The notes below the pieces were generated by a model that saw only the letters and a list, made by a program, of their open reading frames with translations, was not told where the DNA came from and did no database searches. A stretch of DNA of 5,956 nucleotides from Dehalococcoidia bacterium UBA6627 (GTDB lineage: Bacteria; Chloroflexota; Dehalococcoidia; UBA2979), in NCBI GenBank assembly GCA_002455955.1, contig DKLZ01000054.1:1320-7275 (forward strand), written 5' to 3'. How positions within the stretch are numbered: position 1 is the stretch's first letter; each line of letters opens with the position of its first letter. Made by a program: the position numbers and the translations under genes. Positions 1 to 5,890 of this stretch are shown here, in pieces.

Positions 1-94
1 ACCAAGGAGCCCAAAAATCAACTAGCACAGGCATATCTGACTGGATGACATCCGAGTCAAAGGTGCCGTCACTCGTGTCGGTCGGGTGTGCCAT
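1..94 (-). CDS. trxA: Thioredoxin, N-terminal fragment (cut by window edge)
   Basis: Only the first 31 codons lie in the window; the gene continues past the left edge. The translation starts MAHPTDTSDGTF and ends with PVLVDFWAPW. That ending is the beta strand that leads straight into the WCGPC redox centre of thioredoxins, so the catalytic cysteines should lie just outside the window. Thioredoxins are small cytoplasmic disulfide reductases that feed enzymes such as ribonucleotide reductase and peroxiredoxins. Two ATG codons sit in tandem at 97-95 and 94-92, with an in-frame TGA just upstream. I prefer the second because a strong Shine-Dalgarno sequence (GGGGAAGGA, 109-101) lies 6 nt before it and only 3 nt before the first. 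The gene begins 36 nt after the plsX stop on the same strand, so it is probably the third gene of that operon. A thioredoxin-fold domain in a larger protein is possible, since the C-terminal part is unseen. Confidence 0.85.
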   Translation of the reverse strand, partial: MAHPTDTSDGTFDSDVIQSDMPVLVDFWAPW

Positions 95-100
95 CATTCA

Positions 101-109
101 TCCTTCCCC
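101..109 (-). promoter_or_regulatory. Shine-Dalgarno site of the thioredoxin gene
   Basis: GGGGAAGGA on the minus strand is purine-rich and strongly complementary to the 16S rRNA 3' end. It lies 6 nt upstream of the ATG at 94-92 and 3 nt from the ATG at 97-95, which favours the second ATG as the start. Confidence 0.7.
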
Positions 110-130
110 ATTGGGTATTTGTGCAGCTAC

Positions 131-1138
131 TTAGTATACGGAACCTTGTCCATCTGTAATGGATGATTTGAGTTGATCGAGCACTCTAGAATTATCAGCC
201 TCGTTAGCGGTACTGATCGCGCTCGTAATTGCCTCAGCATCACTTCGCCCATGCCCGATGAATACCTTACCGTTGACTCCTAGTAACGGTGCAGCACCGT
301 AACGCCGATAATCCAAGCGGTCTCTCACTTTAAGCAAAGTCGGTCGCAACAATAAACCTCCGAGGCGTCCACGCATCGAAGTACGAGCCTCATGCTGCAT
401 CACCTCAAACATCATCTGCGCGGTACCTTCCAATAGCTTTAAAGCAACGTTGCCTGTGAAGCCATCAGTAACCACGACCTGACATTCCCCTGTGACTATG
501 TCACCACCTTCAATATTACCAACGAAATTGATCTCTGAATTAGAACTAAGTAACCCATGTGCCTCAACGATCTGTGATGAACCTTTCGATGCTTCTGAAC
601 CGATCGAGAGTAGGCCTACCCGCGGTTCTGCATAGTCATACATAGCTCTCATATATGCAGAGCCCATCTCTGCAAACTGAAGAAAATGTTTCGGTCTTAC
701 ATCCGCATTCGCCCCACCATCGATCAAGAGAGATGATCCTCCTGGAGTGGGGAGTAAAATCGCCAACCCTGGCCGCTCGACACCGGGCATTCTTCCCAAT
801 GAAAGCAGTGCGGCGGCGAGCATAGCGCCAGTGTTTCCCATCGAGACAAATGCCTGAGCTTCATGACTCTTGACGAGTTCCATTCCAACCCAGATAGAGG
901 AATTGCGCCGCTTTCGCACTTCTCGAGCGACCTGTTCCCCCATTCCTATAGTGTCTGGAGCATGTACCACACGCAGCGCTGATACATGACCTCCATTTCT
1001 AAGAATGTGAGCGCTGAGTATTTCCTGATCGCCAACAAGCAATATTTGCTGGCCATCCGATGCAGCAGCGATTGCTCCCAGCACGGTCGCCTCTGGCCCC
1101 AAGTCACCACCCATACCATCAAGCGCAATGACGCTCAC
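131..1138 (-). CDS. plsX: Phosphate acyltransferase PlsX
   Basis: PlsX transfers the acyl group from acyl-ACP to inorganic phosphate. The acyl phosphate made is used by PlsY to acylate glycerol-3-phosphate, the first step of phospholipid synthesis; the enzyme is a peripheral membrane protein. The 335-residue protein has the family's usual length and is complete. Family signatures seen in order are DGMGGDLGPE (7-16), SMGNTGAM (99-106), LIDGGAN (138-144), SIGSEASKG (178-186), VTDGFTGNVALK (223-234), YGAAPLLGVNG (280-290) and GHGRSDAEAI (295-304). The start is GTG. It overlaps the upstream methyltransferase stop as GTGA, and GGAGAG at 1150-1145 lies 6 nt before it, so translation is probably coupled. 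In many bacteria plsX sits with rpmF, fabD/acpP or rnc; none of these is visible here, and the next gene is a thioredoxin. Identification is secure. Confidence 0.97.
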   Translation of the reverse strand: MSVIALDGMGGDLGPEATVLGAIAAASDGQQILLVGDQEILSAHILRNGGHVSALRVVHAPDTIGMGEQVAREVRKRRNSSIWVGMELVKSHEAQAFVSMGNTGAMLAAALLSLGRMPGVERPGLAILLPTPGGSSLLIDGGANADVRPKHFLQFAEMGSAYMRAMYDYAEPRVGLLSIGSEASKGSSQIVEAHGLLSSNSEINFVGNIEGGDIVTGECQVVVTDGFTGNVALKLLEGTAQMMFEVMQHEARTSMRGRLGGLLLRPTLLKVRDRLDYRRYGAAPLLGVNGKVFIGHGRSDAEAITSAISTANEADNSRVLDQLKSSITDGQGSVY

Positions 1139-1941
1139 GACATGCTCTCCGGATTAACAAAGGTCATAACTAGCCGTTCACTACGATCGTCATACGGTGT
1201 CATTTCGTAATCACCCCACGCAGTAGACAATTGAAGACCTGCCAACCGACCTGCTAGCTCGAGTTCTCCATATGTAATCGTGCGAAGAACAAACTGAGCT
1301 GTTATACGACGTAAAGGAACATCACTGCCCTGAACGTCGTAATGCCAAGTTACGTCACGACGCGCTTGTGCTGACCGAACCTCGACTTGAACAAGTTTGG
1401 AAACCATCGCGGTATCATCGTCAGGCTTGGACTGCCATTCGCGTGTCCAGTGTTCGACCAGTGGCTGGGAACCAGCTGTAAAATCCTCCGCTGATGGTGC
1501 TTCTACATCTACGACGGCAACACCACCTGACGATAGATGATGTTCAATCACAGTCATCGTAGCTACTAGATCATCTATCTCCTGCATATGCTGAAGTCCA
1601 CCAAGCGGAACAAGAATTAGGTCAAACTCTCGATCGAGATCGAGAGCACACATATCACCGTGGATCCATCTAACGTTATTTGAATGATCATGCCTCTTCG
1701 CTATCTCTAGCATTCCCTTACTCATATCGACTCCAACGACATCATGACCATCGTCGGCAAGCGCAAGCGCAACTCGACCAGTTCCGCATCCGAGTTCCAA
1801 TACGGACCCTGCCGATCGCTCCGCTAACAGACGATACAGGGCAATATCGTCATCGTAGCCCTGAAGATCGAGATCATAGAATGGAGCGATCGTTGCGAAC
1901 GGATCGCTACTGGAAAATGATAAGGATGTGGTTAAACTCAC
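1135..1941 (-). CDS. Class I SAM-dependent methyltransferase, substrate unknown
   Basis: The 268-residue protein has a Rossmann-type methyltransferase fold. Motif I is VLELGCGTGR (47-56), which binds SAM. The second strand, VVGVDMS (68-74), supplies the acidic residue expected to bind the ribose. IHGDM (93-97) and FDLILVPLGGLQHM (106-119) match the motif II/III region. The C-terminal half (about 150-268) forms a strand-rich substrate domain ending in DYEMTPYDDRSERLV (244-258), a tail seen in small-molecule methyltransferases of the Methyltransf_25/11 type. The substrate cannot be told from sequence. The start is GTG at 1941. It is the only plausible one, because an in-frame TAG lies 9 nt upstream and no other start codon occurs before the conserved region. 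There is no Shine-Dalgarno sequence, but a promoter is placed for a leaderless transcript. The gene heads the operon with plsX, overlapping it by 4 bp. Its product SAH would be a substrate for AhcY, encoded on the divergent side. Confidence 0.88.
   Translation of the reverse strand: MSLTTSLSFSSSDPFATIAPFYDLDLQGYDDDIALYRLLAERSAGSVLELGCGTGRVALALADDGHDVVGVDMSKGMLEIAKRHDHSNNVRWIHGDMCALDLDREFDLILVPLGGLQHMQEIDDLVATMTVIEHHLSSGGVAVVDVEAPSAEDFTAGSQPLVEHWTREWQSKPDDDTAMVSKLVQVEVRSAQARRDVTWHYDVQGSDVPLRRITAQFVLRTITYGELELAGRLAGLQLSTAWGDYEMTPYDDRSERLVMTFVNPESMS
1145..1150 (-). promoter_or_regulatory. Shine-Dalgarno site of plsX inside the methyltransferase 3' end
   Basis: GGAGAG on the minus strand lies within the last codons of the methyltransferase gene, 6 nt upstream of the plsX GTG start. 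It supports that GTG as the start and the 4-bp stop/start overlap as a real coupling junction. Confidence 0.7.
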
Positions 1942-1947
1942 TAACTG

Positions 1948-1977
1948 ATGCTAGAAGCCGGTAGGGAATCAGGTCAA
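1948..1977 (-). promoter_or_regulatory. Predicted sigma-70-type promoter for methyltransferase-plsX-trxA, leaderless
   Basis: On the minus strand the -35 element TTGACC (1977-1972) is separated by 18 nt from the -10 element TAGCAT (1953-1948), which fits TAnnnT. Six bases (CAGTTA) then precede GTG at 1941, so +1 would fall on the G of the start codon. This agrees with the lack of a Shine-Dalgarno sequence and with the common use of leaderless mRNAs in actinobacteria. It is a prediction from motif and spacing only. Confidence 0.55.
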
Positions 1978-2020
1978 TGGATTTCATTGAAACAAAATTC
2001 CTCTCCCAGAAATTCGGCGT

Positions 2021-2027
2021 AGGAAGG
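2021..2027 (+). promoter_or_regulatory. Shine-Dalgarno site of apt, decides the TTG start
   Basis: AGGAAGG lies 10 nt upstream of TTG at 2038. The next candidate start in this frame (GTG at 2101) lies inside the conserved N-terminal region, so this site supports the TTG. I found no convincing -10 box (no TAnnnT) on the plus strand between 1942 and 2020; a TTGAAA at 1987-1992 has no good partner. Confidence 0.6.
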
Positions 2028-2037
2028 TCATCCAGCT

Positions 2038-2589
2038 TTGACCAAATCTCAAGAATGGAACCTAACAAGCAATTTTTTTGCTCTCGATACCTTTATCCGC
2101 GTGATCCCGAACTTCCCAAAACCAGGGATCATGTTTCGAGATATCACCCCATTACTCCATAATCCCCCTGCATTGCGTACGACCAATGATCGCCTCGCTG
2201 AAATAGCAGAAAGTTGGAATGCGACTCTAGTTGCTGGGATAGAGGCACGTGGCTTCCTATTCGGCTTACCAGTCGCCGAAAGGCTGTCTCTTCCGTTCGT
2301 CCCGGTACGAAAACCTGGCAAGCTTCCGGCAGAACATGCATCTGTAAACTATGAACTCGAATATGGCAGCGACTCCGTAGAATTGCATTGTGACCCACCG
2401 GTAGCAGAGCACAGAGTTGTGATCGTGGATGATCTTTTAGCAACTGGCGGAACGGCTGCTGCTACAACTCGCTTGATACGTAACCTCGGTGGATTCGTCG
2501 TTGGTTGTGTGTTTGTAATCGAATTACTTGACCTAGGTGGGAGAGATAAACTTGCGGAGCTACCTGTCGAAGCATTGCTCGAGTATTAA
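2038..2589 (+). CDS. apt: Adenine phosphoribosyltransferase
   Basis: Apt joins adenine to PRPP, giving AMP and pyrophosphate, in cytoplasmic purine salvage. The 183-residue protein has the usual length of the family. It shows the N-terminal segment FPKPGIMFRDITPLL (26-40), the ARGF loop (70-73), RKPGKLP (91-97) and the PRPP-binding motif VVIVDDLLATGGT (127-139), whose paired Asp residues and glycine loop bind the ribose-phosphate. The start is TTG, backed by AGGAAGG 10 nt upstream. The gene is first in the rightward group, 70 nt ahead of mtnP. This pairing makes sense: MtnP releases adenine and Apt recovers it as AMP. The other source of adenine, deamination or SAH nucleosidase activity, is not seen here. 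A close relative such as xanthine phosphoribosyltransferase is less likely given the Apt-type N-terminus and context. Confidence 0.95.
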   Translation: MTKSQEWNLTSNFFALDTFIRVIPNFPKPGIMFRDITPLLHNPPALRTTNDRLAEIAESWNATLVAGIEARGFLFGLPVAERLSLPFVPVRKPGKLPAEHASVNYELEYGSDSVELHCDPPVAEHRVVIVDDLLATGGTAAATTRLIRNLGGFVVGCVFVIELLDLGGRDKLAELPVEALLEY

Positions 2590-2647
2590 ACAGCTACCGC
2601 AATCGCTCGTCCTCGATATCTTCCATCGATGAATCTTTGCACTGGGT

Positions 2648-2651
2648 AAGG
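2648..2651 (+). promoter_or_regulatory. Shine-Dalgarno core of mtnP
   Basis: AAGG lies 8 nt upstream of TTG at 2660. The rival GTG at 2684 has its nearest purine-rich stretch (AGGA, 2665-2668) 15 nt away, which is too far, so TTG 2660 is preferred. The rest of the 70-nt gap between apt and mtnP shows no clear hairpin or promoter. Confidence 0.45.
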
Positions 2652-2659
2652 CAAGCAAC

Positions 2660-3574
2660 TTGACTAGGAATATCAACCAGCGAGTGACAAGATCTACCGA
2701 TACGCTTTCGGCCGAAATTGGTGTGATAGGCGGAACTGGGTTCTATGAGATGGATGGATTGTCCGACATCTCACGAATACAGATAGACACTCCTTTCGGA
2801 TCGCCTAGTTCGTTAATTACTATCGGTACGGTGCATCAAAGACGTGTCGCATTCATCTCGAGACACAACGAAGGCCATCAAATCCTGCCCTCTGAGATTC
2901 CATCTCACGCAAATATTTACGCACTAAAAAAGATCGGCGTCCGACAGATATTAACCGTGTCAGCTGTTGGCTCACTACGTGAAGAACTCTCACCTCGCCA
3001 TGCTGTAGTTCCCGATCAATTAATTGATCGCACCCATGGAAGATCGTCGACATTCTTTGGAAATGGCGCTGTGGCTCATGTTGGATTTGCCGATCCATTT
3101 GACCCAACGCTTTGCGAGGCGCTCGCATCCGGTGCCGAAACTGCTGGCATTACTACGCATCGAGGAGGCACCTTAATCGTGATGGAAGGACCCGCTTTTT
3201 CAACACGAGCCGAATCATCGCTTAACCGGAATTCTGGAGCGTCTATAATCGGCATGACAGCACTACCCGAAGCAAAACTAGCTCGAGAGGCAGAGCTCTG
3301 TTACGCCTCGCTATGTCTAATCACCGACTACGACGTGTGGCATAAATCTGAATCAGATGTCAGCTCAGAACTCATCATCAAAAACCTTCGTTCAAATGCA
3401 GAAAACGCAAAACATGCCATAAGCCAAGCGATCGCCTCGCTCGACAAATCGCTAGTAGAATGCGAATGTCGGGATGCTTTAAGCAATGCATTAATCACAC
3501 CACCAACATTGGTCCCAAAAGCGACACGACAACGACTCGAGCTGATAACTGAACGTTATTGGGGCCCAGCTTGA
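2660..3574 (+). CDS. mtnP: S-methyl-5'-thioadenosine phosphorylase
   Basis: The enzyme cleaves methylthioadenosine with phosphate to adenine and methylthioribose-1-phosphate, clearing the by-product of polyamine synthesis and related SAM reactions. The 304-residue protein is a family 2 purine nucleoside phosphorylase/MTAP. Seen are the phosphate loop IGVIGGTGFY (20-29), SRHNEGH (67-73), SAVGSL (101-106), VVPDQLIDRT (116-125), MEGPAFSTRAE (175-185), GMTALPEAKLARE (198-210) and TDYDVWH (222-228). The D-x-D in TDYD is what MTAPs use to bind the 6-amino group of adenine; guanine/hypoxanthine-type PNPs have Asn there, so adenine specificity is favoured. A C-x-C pair (C268, C270) precedes a conserved-looking tail. 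The first 18 residues before the conserved core are poorly constrained, so the start could be slightly later. Stop codons are in tandem (TGA TAA), and the acetyltransferase gene starts 13 nt on. A methylthioinosine or broad PNP activity is less likely. Confidence 0.93.
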   Translation: MTRNINQRVTRSTDTLSAEIGVIGGTGFYEMDGLSDISRIQIDTPFGSPSSLITIGTVHQRRVAFISRHNEGHQILPSEIPSHANIYALKKIGVRQILTVSAVGSLREELSPRHAVVPDQLIDRTHGRSSTFFGNGAVAHVGFADPFDPTLCEALASGAETAGITTHRGGTLIVMEGPAFSTRAESSLNRNSGASIIGMTALPEAKLAREAELCYASLCLITDYDVWHKSESDVSSELIIKNLRSNAENAKHAISQAIASLDKSLVECECRDALSNALITPPTLVPKATRQRLELITERYWGPA

Positions 3575-3587
3575 TAAACAAATCAAT

Positions 3588-4523
3588 GTGGTTCACTACG
3601 TGACCGAGACACTAGGTCAGCAAAATAGTATTTCTGTCGCACCGAAACGTTATTTAATTCGATCGGTACGCGATCCACGAGTTCTCGCAACCGCACTATC
3701 CGAAGATCGCCCACTTGCCGCATACGCTCTGGGACATCTCGAACATGATCTACTTAATACCGCTGTCTTCTACATAGCAGACGGCCCCAAAGGAAAAGGG
3801 GTCGTCATGCACGCCCATGGAATGGGGGTAACCACTGCCGTAATCGGAGCGCCCGACGCCATCAATGCGATTATCTCAATCCATCCAGGGCCGCGTCGTT
3901 CATACCTTTCAACAGCAACACCAGAACATTTACCTTTTCTACAAAGATGGTTTCGTATCGAAAACAAGCTATCAATGCTTCGCATGTCTACAACTAGACT
4001 AACCTTCGAACCTGTCAACGGATCAGTACGAAGACTCTCCGGCCTCGACGTAGAACTGCTAAACAAGCTCTATGCATCTGAAGGTGGTCCAAGCTTTTTC
4101 CGAGCAGAGACCATCAACAGAGCAGTCTACTTCGGCGCTTTCTACGATCGAGAACTTGTCGCAGCAGCAGGTTCACACATAGTAGCTCCCAACTTCTCAA
4201 TCGGAGTGGTTGGTAATGTCTTCACTTCTCCTTCGTATAGAGGACACGGTCTCGCTACATTGACCACATCCTCTGTGACAGAGACGCTATTATCACAGGG
4301 ATGTTCTGATGTCGTTTTAACAGTCGATCCGAACAATGAGCCTGCTATCCATGCTTATCGGAGACTTGGCTATGAATTCGGATCAGAAGTCGTTGAAGCG
4401 CAACTTAGACGTACTGACATTCTCGGGATTGGGCCAACTCTTCGGCGACGCGCTGCGTTGCTACGAGGGCGTAGTTTGGAACCACCCGGAACGGAAGTCG
4501 TATCAGGATTAATCAACCCTTAG
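3588..4523 (+). CDS. GNAT-family N-acetyltransferase, substrate unknown
   Basis: The 311-residue protein carries a C-terminal GNAT domain at about 143-272. The acetyl-CoA pyrophosphate-binding motif A reads NVFTSPSYRGHGLA (210-223), containing the R-x-x-G-x-G/A pattern as YRGHGLA, and the next helix and motif B read VDPNNEPAIHAYRRLGY (246-262). The closing strand segment carries VVEAQL (268-273). This resembles the FR47-like branch. The N-terminal half (about 22-140) has alternating strands and helices but no CoA motif; it may be a degenerate first GNAT domain, an arrangement known in actinobacterial tandem GNATs. There is no signal peptide or membrane segment. The start is GTG at 3588, the first usable start after an in-frame TAA at 3546. 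It has no Shine-Dalgarno sequence, so it may depend on ribosomes finishing mtnP 13 nt before. GTG at 3600 is an alternative. The gene sits between mtnP and ahcY, but its substrate is not evident. Confidence 0.85.
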   Translation: MVHYVTETLGQQNSISVAPKRYLIRSVRDPRVLATALSEDRPLAAYALGHLEHDLLNTAVFYIADGPKGKGVVMHAHGMGVTTAVIGAPDAINAIISIHPGPRRSYLSTATPEHLPFLQRWFRIENKLSMLRMSTTRLTFEPVNGSVRRLSGLDVELLNKLYASEGGPSFFRAETINRAVYFGAFYDRELVAAAGSHIVAPNFSIGVVGNVFTSPSYRGHGLATLTTSSVTETLLSQGCSDVVLTVDPNNEPAIHAYRRLGYEFGSEVVEAQLRRTDILGIGPTLRRRAALLRGRSLEPPGTEVVSGLINP

Positions 4524-4560
4524 CAGGCTAATGCCAGCAAATCGGTACTAGGAACTATTA

Positions 4561-5838
4561 ATGACAATAAGTACATCCAATGCGGAAAGCGATATAGCTA
4601 ACGCCTCGCTCGCAGCTGGTGGCGTTCAACGAATTGAATGGGCAGCTAGGGAAATGCCTGTTTTGCAACAAATCCGTGAGCGTTTCATGCGCGAGCGACC
4701 GATGGACGGTGTCCGTATTGCTGGGTGCCTTCATGTCACAACCGAAACCGCCAATCTAATGATCGCGCTTAAAGAAGCGGGAGCTGAAGTGCGCTTAGCT
4801 GCTTCGAACCCACTTTCAACACAAGACGACGTCGCGGCTGCGCTGAGCGCAGAATACGGAATCCCCACATACGCGATCAGGGGAGAAGATTCCACAACCT
4901 ACAATCGTCACTTAAGCCAGATTCTGGAATTCGACCCCCATGTGACAATGGATGACGGCGCCGACCTTGTTGCTCTCCTGCACACAACAGAAACTGCACG
5001 ACTTAAGCACGTAATCGGAGGGACGGAAGAAACTACCACTGGTGTAATTCGTCTCCGTGCCCTAGCAAGCGAGGGCAAATTACAATATCCAATCGTTGCT
5101 GTTAACGACGCCGCGACCAAACATTTCTTCGATAACCGTTACGGTACCGGACAATCCACACTTGATGGGATCATTCGCGCTACTAATGTACTACTCGCCG
5201 GGAAAACGCTCGTGGTTGCGGGATACGGCTGGTGCGGCAAAGGACTGGCAATGAGAGGTGCAGGGATGGGCGCACAAATCATTGTCACAGAAGTCGACCC
5301 ACTTCGTGCCCTCGAAGCTGTGATGGATGGTTATCGCGTTATGCCGATAGCAGAAGCAGCACGAGAAGGTGATATCTTCGTTACCGTCACCGGCGATATG
5401 AACGTGCTAGACACTACCTCATTCGAGAGAATGAAATCGGGCGCAATAATGGCGAATTCGGGGCACTTCGATTCCGAAATAAACCTACCAGCACTACAGG
5501 GCATGACAATAACGAAATCTCAGGTCCGCGATTTTGTCGAAGAATACACTTTACGAGACGGGCGTCGTTTACTTGTACTCGCTGAGGGACGGCTCGTGAA
5601 TCTTGGTGCCGCCGAGGGGCATCCTGCCTCCGTGATGGACATGTCTTTCGCTAATCAAGCGTTGAGTGCGGAGTACGTCTCTCAGGAACACTCGAACCTC
5701 GAACCTAAAGTCTACAACGTTCCCCAGGGCATAGATGATGGTGTCGCAAAGCTGAAACTCGAATCGATGGGGGTCAAGATAGACACATTAACTGAGGAGC
5801 AAAAGCGTTACCTTAATTCATGGAACCTAGGAACTTAA
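4561..5838 (+). CDS. ahcY: Adenosylhomocysteinase (S-adenosylhomocysteine hydrolase), short type
   Basis: AhcY reversibly hydrolyses SAH to adenosine and homocysteine using tightly bound NAD, relieving product inhibition of methyltransferases. The 425-residue protein shows CLHVTTETANL (56-66), STQDD (86-90), MDDGADLV (130-137), GGTEETTTGV (153-162), NDAATKHFFDNRYGTGQS (182-199), the NAD loop GYGWCG (221-226), NSGHFD (299-304) and GHPASVMDMSFANQ (353-366). By alignment with the human enzyme, D132, E157, K187, D191, H302 and H354 are the expected catalytic or substrate residues. It lacks the roughly 40-residue insert and the C-terminal KPDHYRY tail of the long form, ending instead in LTEEQKRYLNSWNLGT, as in archaeal and Thermotoga enzymes. 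The start is ATG with AGGAA (4550-4554) 6 nt upstream. It lies 37 nt after the acetyltransferase gene and 52 nt before metK, too tight for a known SAH riboswitch upstream. Confidence 0.96.
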   Translation: MTISTSNAESDIANASLAAGGVQRIEWAAREMPVLQQIRERFMRERPMDGVRIAGCLHVTTETANLMIALKEAGAEVRLAASNPLSTQDDVAAALSAEYGIPTYAIRGEDSTTYNRHLSQILEFDPHVTMDDGADLVALLHTTETARLKHVIGGTEETTTGVIRLRALASEGKLQYPIVAVNDAATKHFFDNRYGTGQSTLDGIIRATNVLLAGKTLVVAGYGWCGKGLAMRGAGMGAQIIVTEVDPLRALEAVMDGYRVMPIAEAAREGDIFVTVTGDMNVLDTTSFERMKSGAIMANSGHFDSEINLPALQGMTITKSQVRDFVEEYTLRDGRRLLVLAEGRLVNLGAAEGHPASVMDMSFANQALSAEYVSQEHSNLEPKVYNVPQGIDDGVAKLKLESMGVKIDTLTEEQKRYLNSWNLGT

Positions 5839-5890
5839 GCGATCGACTGTAGAAGCTTCTATCTAGAGAACTTGCCGAAAGGATCTCGTG

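Noticed and set aside
946..1128. Minus-strand open frame of 60 codons inside plsX
   Set aside because: It is a shadow frame within the secure plsX coding region, with a composition unlike a real protein.
1942..2037. SAM-responsive riboswitch ahead of the apt-metK group
   Set aside because: I could not find paired helices or a terminator/anti-terminator arrangement, and the space is shared with the divergent promoter.
1977..2162. Plus-strand open frame of 61 codons starting at ATG 1977
   Set aside because: It overlaps the N-terminal coding part of apt in another frame, has no Shine-Dalgarno sequence and its translation shows no recognisable features.
2144..2443. Minus-strand open frame of 99 codons opposite apt
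   Set aside because: It lies antisense to the conserved apt motifs and has no recognisable domain or start signal; apt explains the region fully.
3586..3603. ATG at 3586 as the start of the acetyltransferase
   Set aside because: That ATG is out of frame and reaches TGA after five codons (TGA at 3601-3603); the in-frame start is GTG at 3588.
4524..4560. SAH riboswitch upstream of ahcY
   Set aside because: The gap is only 37 nt and is mostly taken up by the Shine-Dalgarno region, too short for the known SAH riboswitch fold.
5850..5861. Perfect 12-bp palindrome TAGAAGCTTCTA between ahcY and metK
   Set aside because: It has no loop and no T-tract, so it is not a terminator. About one or two perfect 12-bp palindromes are expected by chance in a window this size, and no second copy suggests an operator.
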